The notes: generated by a model not told the origin, from the sequence alone. Counted from the stretch's first letter, positions 1 through 4,423 are shown. The stretch: 7,088 nt of DNA from Paracoccaceae bacterium (GCA_026982255.1 JALSHL010000007.1:1-7088), one strand, 5' to 3'. Made by a program: numbers and translations.

Positions 1-570
1 CGTGCCGAGCTTTCGAAGGAGCTGGAAGGCTTCACCGTGGATGACGAGGACCTCTGCGGTTACCTGATGTATCCCAAGGTGTTCCTCGATTACATGGGCC
101 GCCACCGCGACTACGGACCCGTGCGCACCCTGCCGACCAGAACGTTCTTCTACGGCATGGAACCGGGCGAGGAAATCTCGGCCGAGATCGATCCCGGCAA
201 GACGCTGGAGATCCGCCTGCAGGCCGTCGGCGACACCAACGAGGACGGCGAGGCCAAGGTGTTCTTCGAACTCAACGGCCAGCCCCGCAACATCCGCATC
301 GCCAACCGCAAGGTCGCGGCGACCACGGCGAAACGGCCGAAGGCGGAGCTTGGCAACCCGAACCACATCGGCGCCCCCATGCCCGGCCTGATCGCCACCG
401 TCTGCGTCAGTGCGGGGCAGGCGGTCAAGGAAGGCGATATGCTGCTGACCATCGAGGCGATGAAAATGGAAACCGGCATCCACGCCGACCGCGACGGCAC
501 GGTCAAGGCCGTGCATGTCAACGCCGGATCGCAGGTGGACGCCAAGGACCTGTTGGTGGAACTGGAGTAG
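1..570 (+). CDS. pyc: Pyruvate carboxylase, C-terminal fragment with biotin carrier domain (5' end outside window)
   Basis: This is the last 189 residues of a biotin-dependent carboxylase, open from base 1 to the TAG at 568-570. Pyruvate carboxylase makes oxaloacetate from pyruvate, bicarbonate and ATP, refilling the TCA cycle in the cytoplasm. About residues 1-100 match the conserved carboxylase C-terminal region (PKVFLDYMGRHRDYGPV, then LPTRTFFYGM and a beta-rich stretch with VFFELNGQPRNI). About residues 117-189 are a biotinyl/lipoyl domain with the biotinylation motif EAMKMET; the lysine to be biotinylated is codon 463-465 (visible residue 155). A carrier domain fused directly to the carboxyltransferase tail fits the single-chain enzyme. 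A separate B subunit of a two-subunit pyruvate carboxylase or an oxaloacetate decarboxylase alpha chain would end similarly and cannot be excluded from this fragment. The ATG at 37 is internal, since the frame and the homology continue upstream of it. Confidence 0.93.
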   Translation, partial: RAELSKELEGFTVDDEDLCGYLMYPKVFLDYMGRHRDYGPVRTLPTRTFFYGMEPGEEISAEIDPGKTLEIRLQAVGDTNEDGEAKVFFELNGQPRNIRIANRKVAATTAKRPKAELGNPNHIGAPMPGLIATVCVSAGQAVKEGDMLLTIEAMKMETGIHADRDGTVKAVHVNAGSQVDAKDLLVELE

Positions 571-664
571 GGAACCGGATTTCGGACTGTTGCAATAAAT
601 TCACTTACCCGTGCGGTTGATTTTTACTTCAGTCTGGAAACAAAACATTGCGAGGTCCGATCCC

Positions 665-1483
665 ATGCAGAAAATCCTCGTCTTCACCGATATGCACATC
701 CGCGAGGCCGGTCAAACCATCCGGGACATCGAAACCCTCGACCGCTTTGCCGGGGGGCTGGAACATGCCCTGCGCCGGCACCCCGACGCGGAACGGATTG
801 TTCTGATGGGGGACCTCGCAAATTCCGGCAAGATCGCGGAATACGAGCGGCTGAAGCCCTTGCTCGATGCCTGCCCGATCCCCGTTTCGCTGATGCCCGG
901 CAACCACGACAACCGCGACAATCTGCTGGCGGTGCTGCCGGATACGCCGACCAGCGGCGGCTTCCTGCAAACCGTGGCCGATGCGGGGGATACGCGGCTG
1001 ATTATGCTCGACACGCTCGACGGCCCGCCCTATCGCAACGACCACCACTCCGGCGTTCTGTGCGACGACCGCATGGCGTGGCTGCGTGCTGCGCTCGATG
1101 ACGCCCGCGACCGCCGCGTGCTGGTGTTCATGCACCACCCGCCGGTTGCGGTCGGGCTGGACGGGATGGATGCGATCCGCCTGACCAACGACCGTGCATT
1201 CCTCGATCTGGTCAAATCCTACCCGAACGTCGCCCATATCTTTACCGGCCACCTGCACCGCACGGTCTCGGGCAATGTCGAGGGGTTGGGCTTCACCGTG
1301 GTCAAAAGCACGGCGATCCAGACACCGCTGGTGCTGGAGGGGCAGGGAGCCTCCATGTCCACGACTGGGCCGGGGGCCTATGGACTGATCCTGCTGACCC
1401 CGCAAAGCGTCGTCATCCACACCGAGGATTTCCAGATGGCCGGGGAGGACGTGCCGCCGTATCGCGACGCCCTCCCCGAATAG
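665..1483 (+). CDS. Class III (CpdA-like) metallophosphoesterase / phosphodiesterase, 272 aa
   Basis: This is a calcineurin-like phosphoesterase with all the dinuclear-metal motifs of class III cyclic nucleotide phosphodiesterases. They are D9-x-H11 (FTDMHI), G49-D50 (MGDLANSG), G79-N80-H81-D82, H157 (FMHHPP) and G195-H196-L197-H198. Likely reaction: hydrolysis of a phosphodiester such as 3',5'-cAMP or a related phosphodiester in the cytoplasm; the true substrate cannot be read from sequence. The start is placed at ATG 665 because GAGG at 652-655 sits 9 nt upstream and the first beta strand begins immediately (MQKILVF). The frame is open to 611, but those 18 extra residues lack a family match and a ribosome-binding site. 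The length is typical of the family. There is no signal peptide. The gene follows pyc by 94 bp on the same strand and converges on the spondin-domain gene. No adenylate cyclase or CRP gene is nearby, so a cAMP role rests on family resemblance only. Confidence 0.9.
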   Translation: MQKILVFTDMHIREAGQTIRDIETLDRFAGGLEHALRRHPDAERIVLMGDLANSGKIAEYERLKPLLDACPIPVSLMPGNHDNRDNLLAVLPDTPTSGGFLQTVADAGDTRLIMLDTLDGPPYRNDHHSGVLCDDRMAWLRAALDDARDRRVLVFMHHPPVAVGLDGMDAIRLTNDRAFLDLVKSYPNVAHIFTGHLHRTVSGNVEGLGFTVVKSTAIQTPLVLEGQGASMSTTGPGAYGLILLTPQSVVIHTEDFQMAGEDVPPYRDALPE

Positions 1484-1486
1484 CGT

Positions 1487-2011
1487 TTACATCCCGCGGG
1501 ATATCTTCACCATGCCGACGCTTTCGGCAACGGCGGTGATTTTCTTCGTGCCCTCGTCATTGCCGATATCGTAGCGGTCGAGAGAGACAGTCACCTCGTG
1601 TCCCGCACTCACATCGGCCACGGCGGTAACGTAGTTGTCCGGCACCATCGTCGGGGCGATCATTGCCAGAATCCGCAGCGTAGTCGCCTCGGTTTCCACC
1701 TCGAACGTTACGGAATCGCCCGGCGCCAACAGCACACCCGGAGGGCCGTCCATCCCGTGCCCGACACCGGCCATATTCATGCCGATCGCCTCGACCAGTT
1801 TTGCCGGATCTCCGGTCAGGATCTGGTCTTCGGCCTCGGGGGTCACATAGCCTCCCGTGAAGATAAATTTATCGTTCTCCGCACCGGTCACCACGATCGG
1901 AGCCAGCAGTTCCTCCGACAGGGTATTGGTTACGGTAACCGTGTAGGTTTCGGCCAGCGCGGCTCCGCCGCCCAGCGCAAGGGCCAGTGCAGTAGCGAGC
2001 AGTTTTTTCAT
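1487..2011 (-). CDS. Exported spondin-domain (Spondin_N) protein, 174 aa
   Basis: The protein has a clear Sec signal peptide: KK at residues 2-3, a hydrophobic Leu/Ala stretch, and an ALA cleavage motif at 18-20 before E21. The mature part (about 154 residues) is beta-rich and matches the bacterial form of the Spondin_N domain. It opens with YTVTVTNTLSEELLAPIVVT. The APTMVPDNYV segment (119-128) corresponds to the SPSPDW-type loop, and the acidic YDIGNDEGT segment (147-155) to the YDAGTD-type segment, both tied to cation binding in animal spondins. It has no cysteines and no transmembrane helix, so a soluble periplasmic or secreted protein is expected. Its bacterial function is unknown; a calcium-dependent adhesive or structural role is only an analogy with eukaryotes. 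The start is backed by GAGG (plus-strand CCTC, 2021-2024) 8-9 nt upstream of the ATG. The gene ends 3 bp from the convergent phosphodiesterase gene and is divergent from tRNA-Gly. Confidence 0.85.
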   Translation of the reverse strand: MKKLLATALALALGGGAALAETYTVTVTNTLSEELLAPIVVTGAENDKFIFTGGYVTPEAEDQILTGDPAKLVEAIGMNMAGVGHGMDGPPGVLLAPGDSVTFEVETEATTLRILAMIAPTMVPDNYVTAVADVSAGHEVTVSLDRYDIGNDEGTKKITAVAESVGMVKISRGM

Positions 2012-2073
2012 TTTGTTTTCCTCATGTGTTGATCGACCCGGAATTGGGATACCGGTGTCTATGTCGCAGGAAA

Positions 2074-2081
2074 AACCGGTT
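2074..2081. promoter_or_regulatory. AACCGGTT palindrome upstream of the spondin-domain gene
   Basis: A perfect 8-bp palindrome lies 62 bp before the spondin-domain ATG. The same octamer, extended to AACCGGTTT when read in gene direction, lies at nearly the same distance before the universal stress protein gene (4222-4229). Shared position and orientation suggest a common regulator site. An 8-bp match alone is weak evidence. Confidence 0.25.
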
Positions 2082-2127
2082 GACCAATAAACTTGCCTGA
2101 GCTTCGCGTGAGGGTTTGTGATGCAAC

Positions 2128-2146
2128 AGAATTCACGGAGAATTCA
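2128..2146. repeat. Two AGAATTCA direct repeats spaced 11 bp apart
   Basis: AGAATTCA occurs at 2128-2135 and again at 2139-2146, a period of exactly 11 bp, so both copies face the same side of the helix. Tandem half-sites at this spacing are typical of OmpR/PhoB-family response regulators. The site lies 117-135 bp upstream of the spondin-domain start. The repeat is directly visible; a regulatory role is inference. Confidence 0.35.
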
Positions 2147-2206
2147 GGCCTGCGCCCTACGCTTTCAAACAAGGGGCAAAAGCCGTGGCATGCTGTTTTG
2201 CAAGCC

Positions 2207-2219
2207 TGACATCATGTCA
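2207..2219. promoter_or_regulatory. TGACATCATGTCA perfect palindrome (possible operator)
   Basis: Six-base arms TGACAT / ATGTCA mirror around one central C, the usual shape of a site for a dimeric regulator. It lies about 100 bp before tRNA-Gly and about 195 bp before the spondin-domain gene, so its target is unclear. No matching regulator gene is in the window. Confidence 0.3.
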
Positions 2220-2273
2220 AAACCGCGTGAAAAACAAATCGGGGAATAAATGCGTTGAAGGCATATTTTCCTC

Positions 2274-2303
2274 TTGTGCATCGTTTTTGATTCCGTGTAT
2301 ATC
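2274..2303 (+). promoter_or_regulatory. Candidate promoter of tRNA-Gly
   Basis: TTGTGC (2274-2279) and TATATC (2298-2303) are separated by 18 bp. Transcription would start about 10 bp before the mature tRNA 5' end, a normal leader length. Both hexamers are imperfect, and TGTATA (2296-2301, 16-bp spacing) is an alternative -10 box. Confidence 0.3.
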
Positions 2304-2319
2304 GACCTCACCCAAGGAA

Positions 2320-2394
2320 GCGGGCGTAGCTCAGGGGTAGAGCGTCACCTTGCCAAGGTGAATGTCGTGAGTTCGAATCTCATCGCCCGCTCCA
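2320..2394 (+). tRNA. tRNA-Gly (anticodon GCC)
   Basis: This is a complete cloverleaf. The acceptor stem GCGGGCG / CGCCCGC (2320-2326 / 2384-2390) is a perfect 7 bp. The D arm is GCTC...GAGC. The anticodon stem TCACC / GGTGA holds loop TTGCCAA with anticodon GCC at 2352-2354. The T arm GTGAG-TTCGAAT-CTCAT contains one G-U pair. The discriminator base is T2391 and CCA is encoded at 2392-2394. It reads GGC, and GGT by wobble. No attachment-site duplication of its 3' end is seen downstream. Confidence 0.97.
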
Positions 2395-2459
2395 GTTTCT
2401 CTCCATCGTGAAAGTCGTTTAGCAGACTGTCTATGGCGGTTTCTGGCGTGTCACTCGTG

Positions 2460-2488
2460 CTTGAATTATGTTCGGAAACGACTATCTT
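2460..2488 (+). promoter_or_regulatory. Candidate promoter of the 122-aa hypothetical gene, heat-shock-like -35
   Basis: CTTGAA (2460-2465) is followed at normal spacing by CTATCT/TATCTT (2482-2488). Read as a sigma-70 promoter it is TTGAAT, 16 bp, TATCTT (4 of 6 in each box). CTTGAA is also the -35 core of alphaproteobacterial RpoH (heat-shock sigma) promoters. Start of transcription would be near 2495, giving a leader of about 140 nt that contains the whole hairpin chain at 2525-2612. Confidence 0.35.
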
Positions 2489-2524
2489 TCAGGAACAGTA
2501 TCAAGAGCGGGGCTTGCGCCCACA

Positions 2525-2626
2525 CCAACCTGCCATGATCCGGCAAGGTGGTTCCCGAAAGGGGATACGGCCAACAGGCAAAACAGGGTCGTAGCGGATT
2601 GCCGGTCTTCGCCATAACCGAAGGAG
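2525..2626 (+). promoter_or_regulatory. Structured 5' leader with hairpins competing for the Shine-Dalgarno region
   Basis: Four hairpins abut with no spacer. H1 is 2525-2534 / 2542-2551 (8 of 10 pairs). H2 is 2552-2556 / 2561-2565, closed by a GAAA tetraloop. H3 is 2566-2572 / 2587-2593 (7 pairs, one G-U). H4 is 2594-2598 / 2608-2612 (5 pairs, one G-U). A fifth hairpin, CTTCG 2607-2611 / CGAAG 2619-2623, uses the same CTTCG bases as H4 and buries the first part of the AAGGAG Shine-Dalgarno sequence. H4 and H5 are mutually exclusive, the layout of a translational on/off switch. Short stems arise by chance in GC-rich DNA. The sequence does not match any riboswitch consensus I know. Confidence 0.35.
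2621..2626 (+). promoter_or_regulatory. AAGGAG Shine-Dalgarno site that sets the GTG start at 2636
   Basis: AAGGAG lies 9 nt upstream of GTG 2636 and is the best ribosome-binding site in the region. It identifies the plus-strand frame as the real gene among several overlapping open frames. Its first three bases can pair with CTTCG upstream (2607-2611). Confidence 0.7.
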
Positions 2627-2635
2627 ACGAATCCA

Positions 2636-3004
2636 GTGCAAAACCCGCCCCGAACTCCGCAAAAACCCGAAGGATTCCGGCATATCCTGTCTTTCAGAGA
2701 CGATACCGGACGCGCGCCGATCGAGTTGTGTGTCCTCAAGGGTCTGGACAAACTTCACGATCCCAGATCGTCTATGCTTATAATGCATCACAAACTCCGC
2801 TGCGGACAGGTCGCCCTGTATATCCGGCATGGAAACTTCGAGCAGACGCGCAGGTTTCCGAGGGGAACGGTGGTTTTCATAAGCAAATTCTGCAGCAATC
2901 TCACGGCGAATTTCGAGGCCGCGTTTCCCTACATGCTGGAATATGCCCGTGAAAACGGCATTGAAATCGATCCGGAGCAGATTCCGGAAAAGCCGGTCGT
3001 GTGA
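2636..3004 (+). CDS. Hypothetical protein, 122 aa, GTG start
   Basis: I do not recognise this protein. Support for it being a gene: an AAGGAG site at ideal spacing before GTG, protein-like composition, and a promoter-like sequence upstream. The first 13 residues are Pro/Gln/Arg-rich and probably flexible. Residues 15-85 alternate hydrophobic and charged stretches as in a small alpha/beta domain (FRHILSFRDD, IELCVLKGLDKL, SMLIMHHKLRCGQVALYIRH, GTVVFISKFC). A likely helix follows (ANFEAAFPYMLEYARENG, 91-108), then an acidic/proline tail. Cysteines are at 32, 56 and 86. No signal peptide, membrane helix or catalytic motif is evident. Codon choice is less GC-biased at third positions (for example ATA, AGA, AAA, CTT) than in recJ or pncB, which hints at acquisition or weak selection. 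It stands alone between tRNA-Gly and a structured intergenic region. Confidence 0.7.
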   Translation: MQNPPRTPQKPEGFRHILSFRDDTGRAPIELCVLKGLDKLHDPRSSMLIMHHKLRCGQVALYIRHGNFEQTRRFPRGTVVFISKFCSNLTANFEAAFPYMLEYARENGIEIDPEQIPEKPVV

Positions 3005-3012
3005 ACGATTTC

Positions 3013-3033
3013 TTAACCATTGGCGCGTATAAC
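3013..3033 (+). promoter_or_regulatory. TTAACCAT motif and TATAAC -10-like box downstream of the hypothetical gene
   Basis: TATAAC (3028-3033) matches the -10 consensus at 5 of 6 bases. TTAACCAT (3013-3020), just upstream, is the half-site form reported for the alphaproteobacterial cell-cycle regulator CtrA. There is no good -35 hexamer at 16-18 bp, as is common for activator-dependent promoters. If active, transcription would start near 3040 and run into the structured element at 3068-3180. Confidence 0.3.
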
Positions 3034-3070
3034 CCTCCTCGCTAGGCGGGACTTAAAACGTCCATTCGGG

Positions 3071-3177
3071 TTATCGCGTCAGGCAAATGAAATTCCAACC
3101 AATGGCAGGCCCGATGTTCGGGCGTCTATTGGCAACAGACGGTCCGAACGCCTGGCGTCGGGCACCTGACGCGATAA
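3071..3177. repeat. 13-bp perfect inverted repeat closing a branched palindromic element
   Basis: TTATCGCGTCAGG (3071-3083) is exactly complementary to CCTGACGCGATAA (3165-3177). As RNA the stem extends outward by G-U, G-C and G-C pairs to 3068 / 3180. Inside are CCAAT / ATTGG (3099-3103 / 3128-3132) around the perfect hairpin GCCCGA-TGT-TCGGGC (3109-3123), and a second arm GACG..CC / GG CGTC (3138-3145 / 3154-3159), so a three-way junction can be drawn. No target-site duplication flanks it and no transposase is present. It could also be one copy of a dispersed intergenic palindrome or a miniature transposable element. Confidence 0.8.
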
Positions 3178-3260
3178 TCCTCTCGCTGACCGGACCTCGT
3201 TTAACCCGCAATGGTCCAACCCCGGTTCGAAAGCCGAACCTCCCGAGAATAACCGGCAAA

Positions 3261-3294
3261 ATGGTGCGGAATCCTTCCGGTCGCCATATTTTTT
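3261..3294 (+). terminator. Intrinsic terminator, best on plus strand, possibly bidirectional
   Basis: The stem pairs ATGGTG with CGCCAT (3261-3266 / 3282-3287) and CGGAA with TTCCG (3267-3271 / 3275-3279), with loop TCC and a 2-nt bulge GT. It is followed at once by A and six T (3289-3294). On the minus strand the same stem is followed by TTTTG, a weaker U tract, and could end the stress-protein transcript 13 bp after its stop codon. Confidence 0.7.
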
Positions 3295-3306
3295 GTGCGC
3301 CGGATC

Positions 3307-4152
3307 CTATTCCGCCATCAATACCGGCACGGTCATCTGGCTCAGGATCGACTCCGTCACGCCGCCAAAGGCCCGTTCACGCAGGCGCGAATGGCCATAG
3401 GCCCCCATCACCAGCAGATCGGCGCCGTTGTCGGACAGGTAGTTCAGGATCACCGTATCCACCGAAAGCTCCGGCGCGACCTGATAATCCACCGTCGCAT
3501 TGACCCCGTGCCGCTTCAGATGCGCGGCGATATTCTCGCCCTGTTTGCCGCCGAACTCCGACCCGCGCTCGCGGGGATTGACCACCAGCACCGTGACCTC
3601 GCCGCGCCCCTGCAACAGCGGAATGGCATCGTTGACCGCGCGCACGGCCTTCTTGCCACCGTCCCATGCGATCACCGCCTTGCGGATTTTCATCTCCGGT
3701 CGCCCGATATAGGGCACGACATAGACCGGTCGCCCGGAATCCTGCAACACCCCGTCCATCAGCGATTCATGGAATGCGCGGCCCTGTTCCTTCGGGTCCG
3801 GCTGTCCGACAAAGGTCAGGTCCGCGTGTTTCGAGAAAAACGCCAGCCGTGCCGGCGCCTTGCCCGCCGGACAGCGAATGGTGCGGCTGATGAAATCGAC
3901 ACCGGCGGCGGCCGCGGCCGTCTCGAATTTCGCGACGGCGCTCTTGGCTGCCTGCTGCACCAGCGCCTGCTGCTGTTCCGTCAGGCTCGACGGAATGTCG
4001 ATGCCGATGTAGGTAGAGATCGTCGACTCCAGCGCCAGCGCAATGCCGGTCACCAGCGCATCGTGCCGTTTGGCCAGCGCAACCGCCGCACCCACCCGCG
4101 CCACGCAGGCTTCGCTGTCATCGATATGGACGAGAATATTTTTATAGGCCAC
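3307..4152 (-). CDS. Universal stress protein (UspA family), tandem domain, 281 aa
   Basis: At 281 residues the protein holds two Usp (Rossmann-like) domains. Domain 1 (about 1-147) begins MAYKNILVHIDDS and ends GRPVYVVP. Domain 2 (about 156-281) begins IRKAVIAWDGG and ends MTVPVLMAE. Domain 2 carries the ATP-binding signature G250-x2-G253-x9-G263 (GAYGHSRLRERAFGG). Domain 1 has lost it, so only the C-terminal half is expected to bind nucleotide. Tandem Usp proteins are cytoplasmic and linked to survival under stress or growth arrest; the precise partner is unknown. The start is the GTG at 4152-4150, preceded 7 nt upstream by AAAGGAG, which fits the family N-terminus exactly. An upstream in-frame ATG (4185) would add 11 unrelated residues and place the Shine-Dalgarno site inside the gene. 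The gene follows tRNA-Glu on the same strand after 113 bp and converges on the unknown gene's transcript. Confidence 0.92.
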   Translation of the reverse strand: MAYKNILVHIDDSEACVARVGAAVALAKRHDALVTGIALALESTISTYIGIDIPSSLTEQQQALVQQAAKSAVAKFETAAAAAGVDFISRTIRCPAGKAPARLAFFSKHADLTFVGQPDPKEQGRAFHESLMDGVLQDSGRPVYVVPYIGRPEMKIRKAVIAWDGGKKAVRAVNDAIPLLQGRGEVTVLVVNPRERGSEFGGKQGENIAAHLKRHGVNATVDYQVAPELSVDTVILNYLSDNGADLLVMGAYGHSRLRERAFGGVTESILSQMTVPVLMAE

Positions 4153-4159
4153 GGCGACT

Positions 4160-4166
4160 CTCCTTT
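4160..4166 (-). promoter_or_regulatory. AAAGGAG Shine-Dalgarno site fixing the GTG start of the stress-protein gene
   Basis: Read on the minus strand, AAAGGAG is 7 nt before GTG 4152. This excludes the longer ATG-initiated frame and shows that the gene uses a GTG start. Confidence 0.8.
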
Positions 4167-4217
4167 GCTGTTCCGTCCGTGGCATAGCACCGAAACCGCA
4201 GGGGAATAATGACCGAG

Positions 4218-4246
4218 ATCAAACCGGTTCAAAGGATGTGTTTGAT
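4218..4246. promoter_or_regulatory. Possible operator region upstream of the stress-protein gene
   Basis: A 7-bp inverted repeat ATCAAAC / GTTTGAT (4218-4224 / 4240-4246) has 15 bp between its arms and overlaps the AACCGGTT palindrome at 4222-4229. The region is 66-94 bp upstream of the GTG start, where a regulator of this gene could bind. It does not fit the FNR consensus TTGAT-N4-ATCAA. Confidence 0.25.
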
Positions 4247-4258
4247 AGGAAAAACAAT

Positions 4259-4353
4259 CAGAGAGTGGTACGCCCTAGGGGAATCGAACCCCTCTTTCCA
4301 GAATGAAAATCTGGCGTCCTAACCGATAGACGAAGGGCGCGTGCCACTCTCTG
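4259..4353 (-). repeat. 10-bp inverted repeat bracketing tRNA-Glu, followed by a T tract
   Basis: CAGAGAGTGG (4259-4268) is perfectly complementary to CCACTCTCTG (4344-4353). In the precursor tRNA the 5' leader can pair with the 3' trailer, including the encoded CCA, and extend the acceptor stem. Four bases after the trailer arm the minus strand has five T (4254-4250), so stem plus tract may also serve as the terminator. Confidence 0.75.
4266..4340 (-). tRNA. tRNA-Glu (anticodon TTC)
   Basis: Read on the minus strand from 4340, this is a complete cloverleaf. The acceptor stem GCGCCCT / AGGGCGT has a G1-U72 wobble at its end. Anticodon stem CCAGA / TCTGG holds loop TTTTCAT with anticodon TTC (complement of 4305-4307). 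The T arm AGGGG-TTCGATT-CCCCT is perfect. The discriminator is A and CCA is encoded (plus-strand TGG, 4266-4268). It reads GAA, and GAG by wobble. Confidence 0.97.
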
Positions 4354-4361
4354 TGAGGGGG

Positions 4362-4390
4362 CTTTTACGGATTGTCGGGTGACTCTGCAA
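4362..4390 (-). promoter_or_regulatory. Candidate promoter of tRNA-Glu
   Basis: On the minus strand, TTGCAG (4390-4385) and TAAAAG (4367-4362) are spaced by exactly 17 bp. A start near 4355 would make the leader begin almost exactly at the 10-nt sequence complementary to the trailer. The hexamers are only moderate matches (3 and 4 of 6). Readthrough from recJ, 83 bp upstream, is the alternative. Confidence 0.35.
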
Positions 4391-4423
4391 GAGGGTTTTT
4401 TGCGATTCCGGTGAAATTTTTCG

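Larger units (their letters stand above)
2012..2319. other. Gene-free spacer between divergent spondin-domain and tRNA-Gly genes
   Basis: This 308-bp stretch has no convincing reading frame and is visibly less GC-rich than the flanking genes. It must hold the promoters of both divergent genes. Listed separately are an AACCGGTT palindrome, two direct repeats one helical turn apart, a 13-bp palindrome and a candidate tRNA promoter. A weak hairpin (GGCATGC / GCAAGCC around TGTTTT, 2187-2206) lies just before the 13-bp palindrome. Nothing else recognisable was seen. Confidence 0.7.
3040..3294 (+). ncRNA. Candidate structured small RNA (or long structured 3' UTR)
   Basis: This stretch has no credible protein gene but shows three ordered signals: a -10-like box at 3028-3033, a long-range stem closing a branched fold (3068-3083 / 3165-3180), and an intrinsic terminator (3261-3294). 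Further local hairpins are GGACC / GGTCC (3192-3196 / 3213-3217) and GGTTCG / CGAACC (3224-3229 / 3235-3240). The terminator lies 257 nt beyond the stop of the upstream gene, so either the mRNA has an unusually long 3' UTR or a separate RNA of about 255 nt is made. It does not resemble tmRNA, 6S, SRP or RNase P RNA. The boundaries are inferred. Confidence 0.3.

Noticed and set aside
629..1420. A 263-codon minus-strand open frame opposite the phosphodiesterase gene
   Set aside because: The plus strand has all five metallophosphoesterase motifs; the antisense product is low-complexity Val/His/Gln/Arg-rich sequence.
1491..1502. ATCCCGCGGGAT 12-bp palindrome at the 3' ends of the convergent genes
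   Set aside because: It has no loop and no T tract, so it is not a convincing terminator. It is explained by the Ser-Arg-Gly-Met codons of the spondin-domain gene.
2482..2952. Other open frames overlapping the hypothetical gene on both strands
   Set aside because: None has a ribosome-binding site comparable to AAGGAG at 2621, and their products look random and Arg-rich.
2320..3004. Integrated island at tRNA-Gly
   Set aside because: No integrase gene and no repeated copy of the tRNA 3' end was found downstream within the window.
3224..3240. GGTTCGAAA reminiscent of a tRNA or tmRNA T-loop
   Set aside because: No matching acceptor stem, CCA or tag-peptide coding sequence is nearby; it is a simple 6-bp hairpin.
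3087..3503. A 138-codon plus-strand open frame starting inside the palindromic element
   Set aside because: AGG is only 3 nt from its ATG, the frame runs through the terminator into the antisense of the stress-protein gene, and its tail is Pro/Arg/Ser-rich.
3295..4209. A 304-codon plus-strand open frame opposite the stress-protein gene
   Set aside because: It is antisense to a gene with clear Usp motifs, is His/Arg-rich with no family features, and has no ribosome-binding site. Long antisense frames are common in GC-rich DNA.
4216..4246. FNR/FnrL-like box before the stress-protein gene
   Set aside because: TTGA and ATCAA-like halves occur, but not at the required 4-bp spacing.
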